From the NCBI GenBank assembly GCA_026398635.1, contig JAPLSM010000360.1, positions 1-32,429 on the forward strand: a DNA stretch of 32,429 nt, written 5' to 3'. Of the stretch, positions 31,043 through 32,429 are shown piece after piece. Under the pieces are notes generated by a model. That model searched no databases. It was given only the letters and a program-made list of their open reading frames with translations, and was not told the origin of the DNA. Source of the DNA: Spirochaetota bacterium. Its GTDB lineage: Bacteria > Spirochaetota > Spirochaetia > SZUA-6 > Fen-1364. The position numbers and the translations under genes are program-made. Each line of letters opens with the position of its first letter. Position 1 is the first letter of the stretch.

Positions 31043-32017
31043 ATGGCAATCGCCGTCACGATGGGGGACCCGGCAGGCGTCGGCCCCGAGCTGATCCTGA
31101 AGGCCTTCCTCGATGGGAGCGTTTCCTCGGGATTCTTCGTCGTGGGCGACCTCGATGTGCTCGCCGCCTGCAACGAAGCGCTTCGGCTTGCCGTCCCGCT
31201 CCGCGTCGCCGCCGACCACCGTGACCTGCAGAGCAGGTACGTGAATGTCCTCGATGCCGGCATCATCACGAGGGGCGACGTGACACCCGGGACGATGTCC
31301 CGGCGCTGCGGCGAGGCGGCCAAGATATATATCCAGACCGCGGTCCGCATGGCGCTAGCCGGAAGCGCGAACGCCCTGGTCACGCTGCCGGTGAGCAAAG
31401 AGGCCGTGCGCCTCTCGGACCCGTCCTTCCGCGGGCACACGGAGCTGATCGCCGGGCTCTGCGGCGCCGCAGGCGTCGTGATGATGCTCCACTCGCCGAA
31501 GCTCGTCGTGACCCATGTCAGCACCCACGTGCCCCTCCGGGAAGCGATCCACGGCGTGACTAAGGAGCGCGTCCTGGAGGTGATCAGGCTCACCGCCTCC
31601 GCGCTGCGGACACTAGGAGGAGGATCGCGAATCGCCGTTGCTGGTCTCAACCCCCACGCGGGCGAAGGCGGCGCATTCGGTACCGAGGAGCGGGGAGAGA
31701 TCGCGCCCGCGGTGGCTGCCGCGCGGGAGGAAGGGATCGACGCGCACGGACCGTTCCCCCCCGACACCGTGTTCCGACAGGCAACGGGCGGCCACTACGA
31801 CGCCGTCGTCTGCATGTACCACGACCAGGGGCACATCCCGATGAAGCTGCTGGATTTCGAAGGCGCGGTGAACGTGACGATCGGCCTTCCCATCGTCAGG
31901 ACATCCGTCGACCATGGGACGGCGTTCGACATCGCGTGGAGAGGCGTCGCTTCGACGGGCAGCTACGCAGCGGCCTTTGCGCTCGCGCGAAAGCTCTACG
32001 GCGCGGACCGTTCCTGA
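31043..32017 (+). CDS. pdxA2: PdxA2-type 4-phospho-D-threonate/erythronate dehydrogenase
   Basis: 324 residues from ATG 31043, one base after the kinase stop and behind AGGAGG. It is a PdxA-family NAD-dependent oxidative decarboxylase: AVTMGDPAGVGPELILKAF, TLPVSKEAV, FRGHTELIAGLCG, GLNPHAGEGGAFGTEE and MYHDQGHIPMKLLDFEGAVNVTIGLPIVRTSVDHGTAFDIA, with the metal-binding His residues in place. PdxA of vitamin B6 synthesis works on 4-hydroxythreonine 4-phosphate. Beside a DUF1537 kinase the PdxA2 role (4-phospho-threonate or -erythronate to DHAP and CO2) is more likely. Confidence 0.9.
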   Translation: MAIAVTMGDPAGVGPELILKAFLDGSVSSGFFVVGDLDVLAACNEALRLAVPLRVAADHRDLQSRYVNVLDAGIITRGDVTPGTMSRRCGEAAKIYIQTAVRMALAGSANALVTLPVSKEAVRLSDPSFRGHTELIAGLCGAAGVVMMLHSPKLVVTHVSTHVPLREAIHGVTKERVLEVIRLTASALRTLGGGSRIAVAGLNPHAGEGGAFGTEERGEIAPAVAAAREEGIDAHGPFPPDTVFRQATGGHYDAVVCMYHDQGHIPMKLLDFEGAVNVTIGLPIVRTSVDHGTAFDIAWRGVASTGSYAAAFALARKLYGADRS

Positions 32018-32334
32018 ATTGATGAGCCGAACCATCGCCCCCCCGCATCGCCTTCGATCCTGATCCCTGCCCTGCGCGACGATTGCGTTGTGCTGCTCGC
32101 AATCCTGAACCACTCCCCTGGGTCGAACTGCCGCCATCAAAGGCATGATCGCCTCATCGGCGAGGGGATGGCTTCCCCTAGATGTCGGCAAACACGCCGG
32201 GGCGGGCGGACATGCTGCTGCCATGGGAGGTGCGCCGGGTGAGAGGGAAACGTGAGAACCGTGCTTGCTCATCCCTGAGGAGGCGGGCCCCTACCGTGGC
32301 GATCCAGTCATGCGATGATCGATGTACGGGAGCC
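32018..32334. other. About 320 bp after pdxA2 without a recognised gene
   Basis: Short frames are open on both strands (for example inside 31613-32272, minus) but none resembles a known family. No tRNA-Val, second att copy or integrase was found here. Confidence 0.4.
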
Positions 32335-32427
32335 TCAGCGTTGGCAGCCCATAACGTCCAGCTCGTGGACCTTGGCCAGCAGCTGAGCCCGGGCCTTCCT
32401 GCGCGCGATTGCGCCAACCTGCTGATC
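32335..32427 (-). CDS. Possible C-terminal end of an unknown protein cut by the window edge
   Basis: The minus frame ending in TGA at 32335-32337 reads DQQVGAIARRKARAQLLAKV and then HELDVMGCQR, a helical, charged tail that looks more protein-like than the overlapping ORF-track frame 32178-32417. With 30 codons it cannot be identified. The remainder would lie beyond the right end. Confidence 0.3.
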   Translation of the reverse strand, partial: DQQVGAIARRKARAQLLAKVHELDVMGCQR

Positions 32428-32429
32428 CA

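Noticed and set aside
1-32429. CRISPR arrays, rRNA genes, insertion sequences, toxin-antitoxin or defence genes
   Set aside because: None seen: no regularly spaced repeats, no transposase or terminal inverted repeats, no rRNA-like segments.

Overview
The window looks like high-GC chromosomal DNA from a free-living or gut/plant-polymer-degrading spirochaete. This taxonomy is inferred from three things. The gene set smc, rnhB and a PUR-domain protein is the same one I recall for Borrelia burgdorferi BB0045-BB0047. Ffh carries a SKFDSDTRGG G4 region of the kind I associate with treponemes. ABC sugar-binding proteins are abundant. No rRNA, CRISPR array or insertion sequence was seen.

Left part (1-11325), housekeeping. 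On the minus strand a promoter at 2504-2532 drives ffh-rpsP-khpA-rimM-trmD (trmD is cut by the window edge). Upstream of it lie, also on the minus strand, a PreA-like flavin/iron-sulfur oxidoreductase, a TPR lipoprotein with a G9 tract in its leader, and smc. rnhB runs divergently from smc. A PUR-domain protein, tRNA-Gly(TCC), an MFS transporter and an MtfA-like zinc peptidase follow.

Boundary (11326-11923). A 42-nt exact-looking 3' half of a tRNA-Val(TAC) gene (minus strand) is followed by a cluster of short GCTA repeats and about 400 bp of apparently non-coding DNA. I read this as an att site marking the left edge of a genomic island. The rest of the window would then be island DNA, with the other end beyond the window.

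Accessory part (11924-32429), sugar and sugar-acid catabolism, in three transcription units. (1) Plus strand 11940-22687: a FadR/GntR repressor with its own operator, split transketolase (two subunits), a GarR-type beta-hydroxyacid dehydrogenase, an SDR lacking an internal segment, two cytoplasmic GH51 arabinofuranosidases, and a LplABC-type importer (binding protein and two permeases, no ATPase). (2) Minus strand 28258-23028: a second sugar importer (binding protein, MalF- and MalG-type permeases) ending in an exported GH51 enzyme. It starts from a strong promoter with a palindromic operator just after it. (3) Plus strand 28562-32017: LarA-like (DUF2088) protein, DUF1537 acid-sugar kinase and PdxA2-type dehydrogenase, a set that should turn a four-carbon sugar acid into DHAP and CO2.

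Together the accessory genes suggest this scheme: outside or periplasmic trimming of an arabinofuranoside-like glycan, import of oligosaccharides by two importers, cytoplasmic cleavage by two more GH51 enzymes, and breakdown through a dedicated transketolase and redox enzymes, with a side route for sugar acids. No arabinose isomerase, ribulokinase or epimerase is present, so the actual monosaccharide and route are open. Several starts are non-canonical by sequence (CTG for the transketolase N subunit, ATC for the second LplC-type permease).
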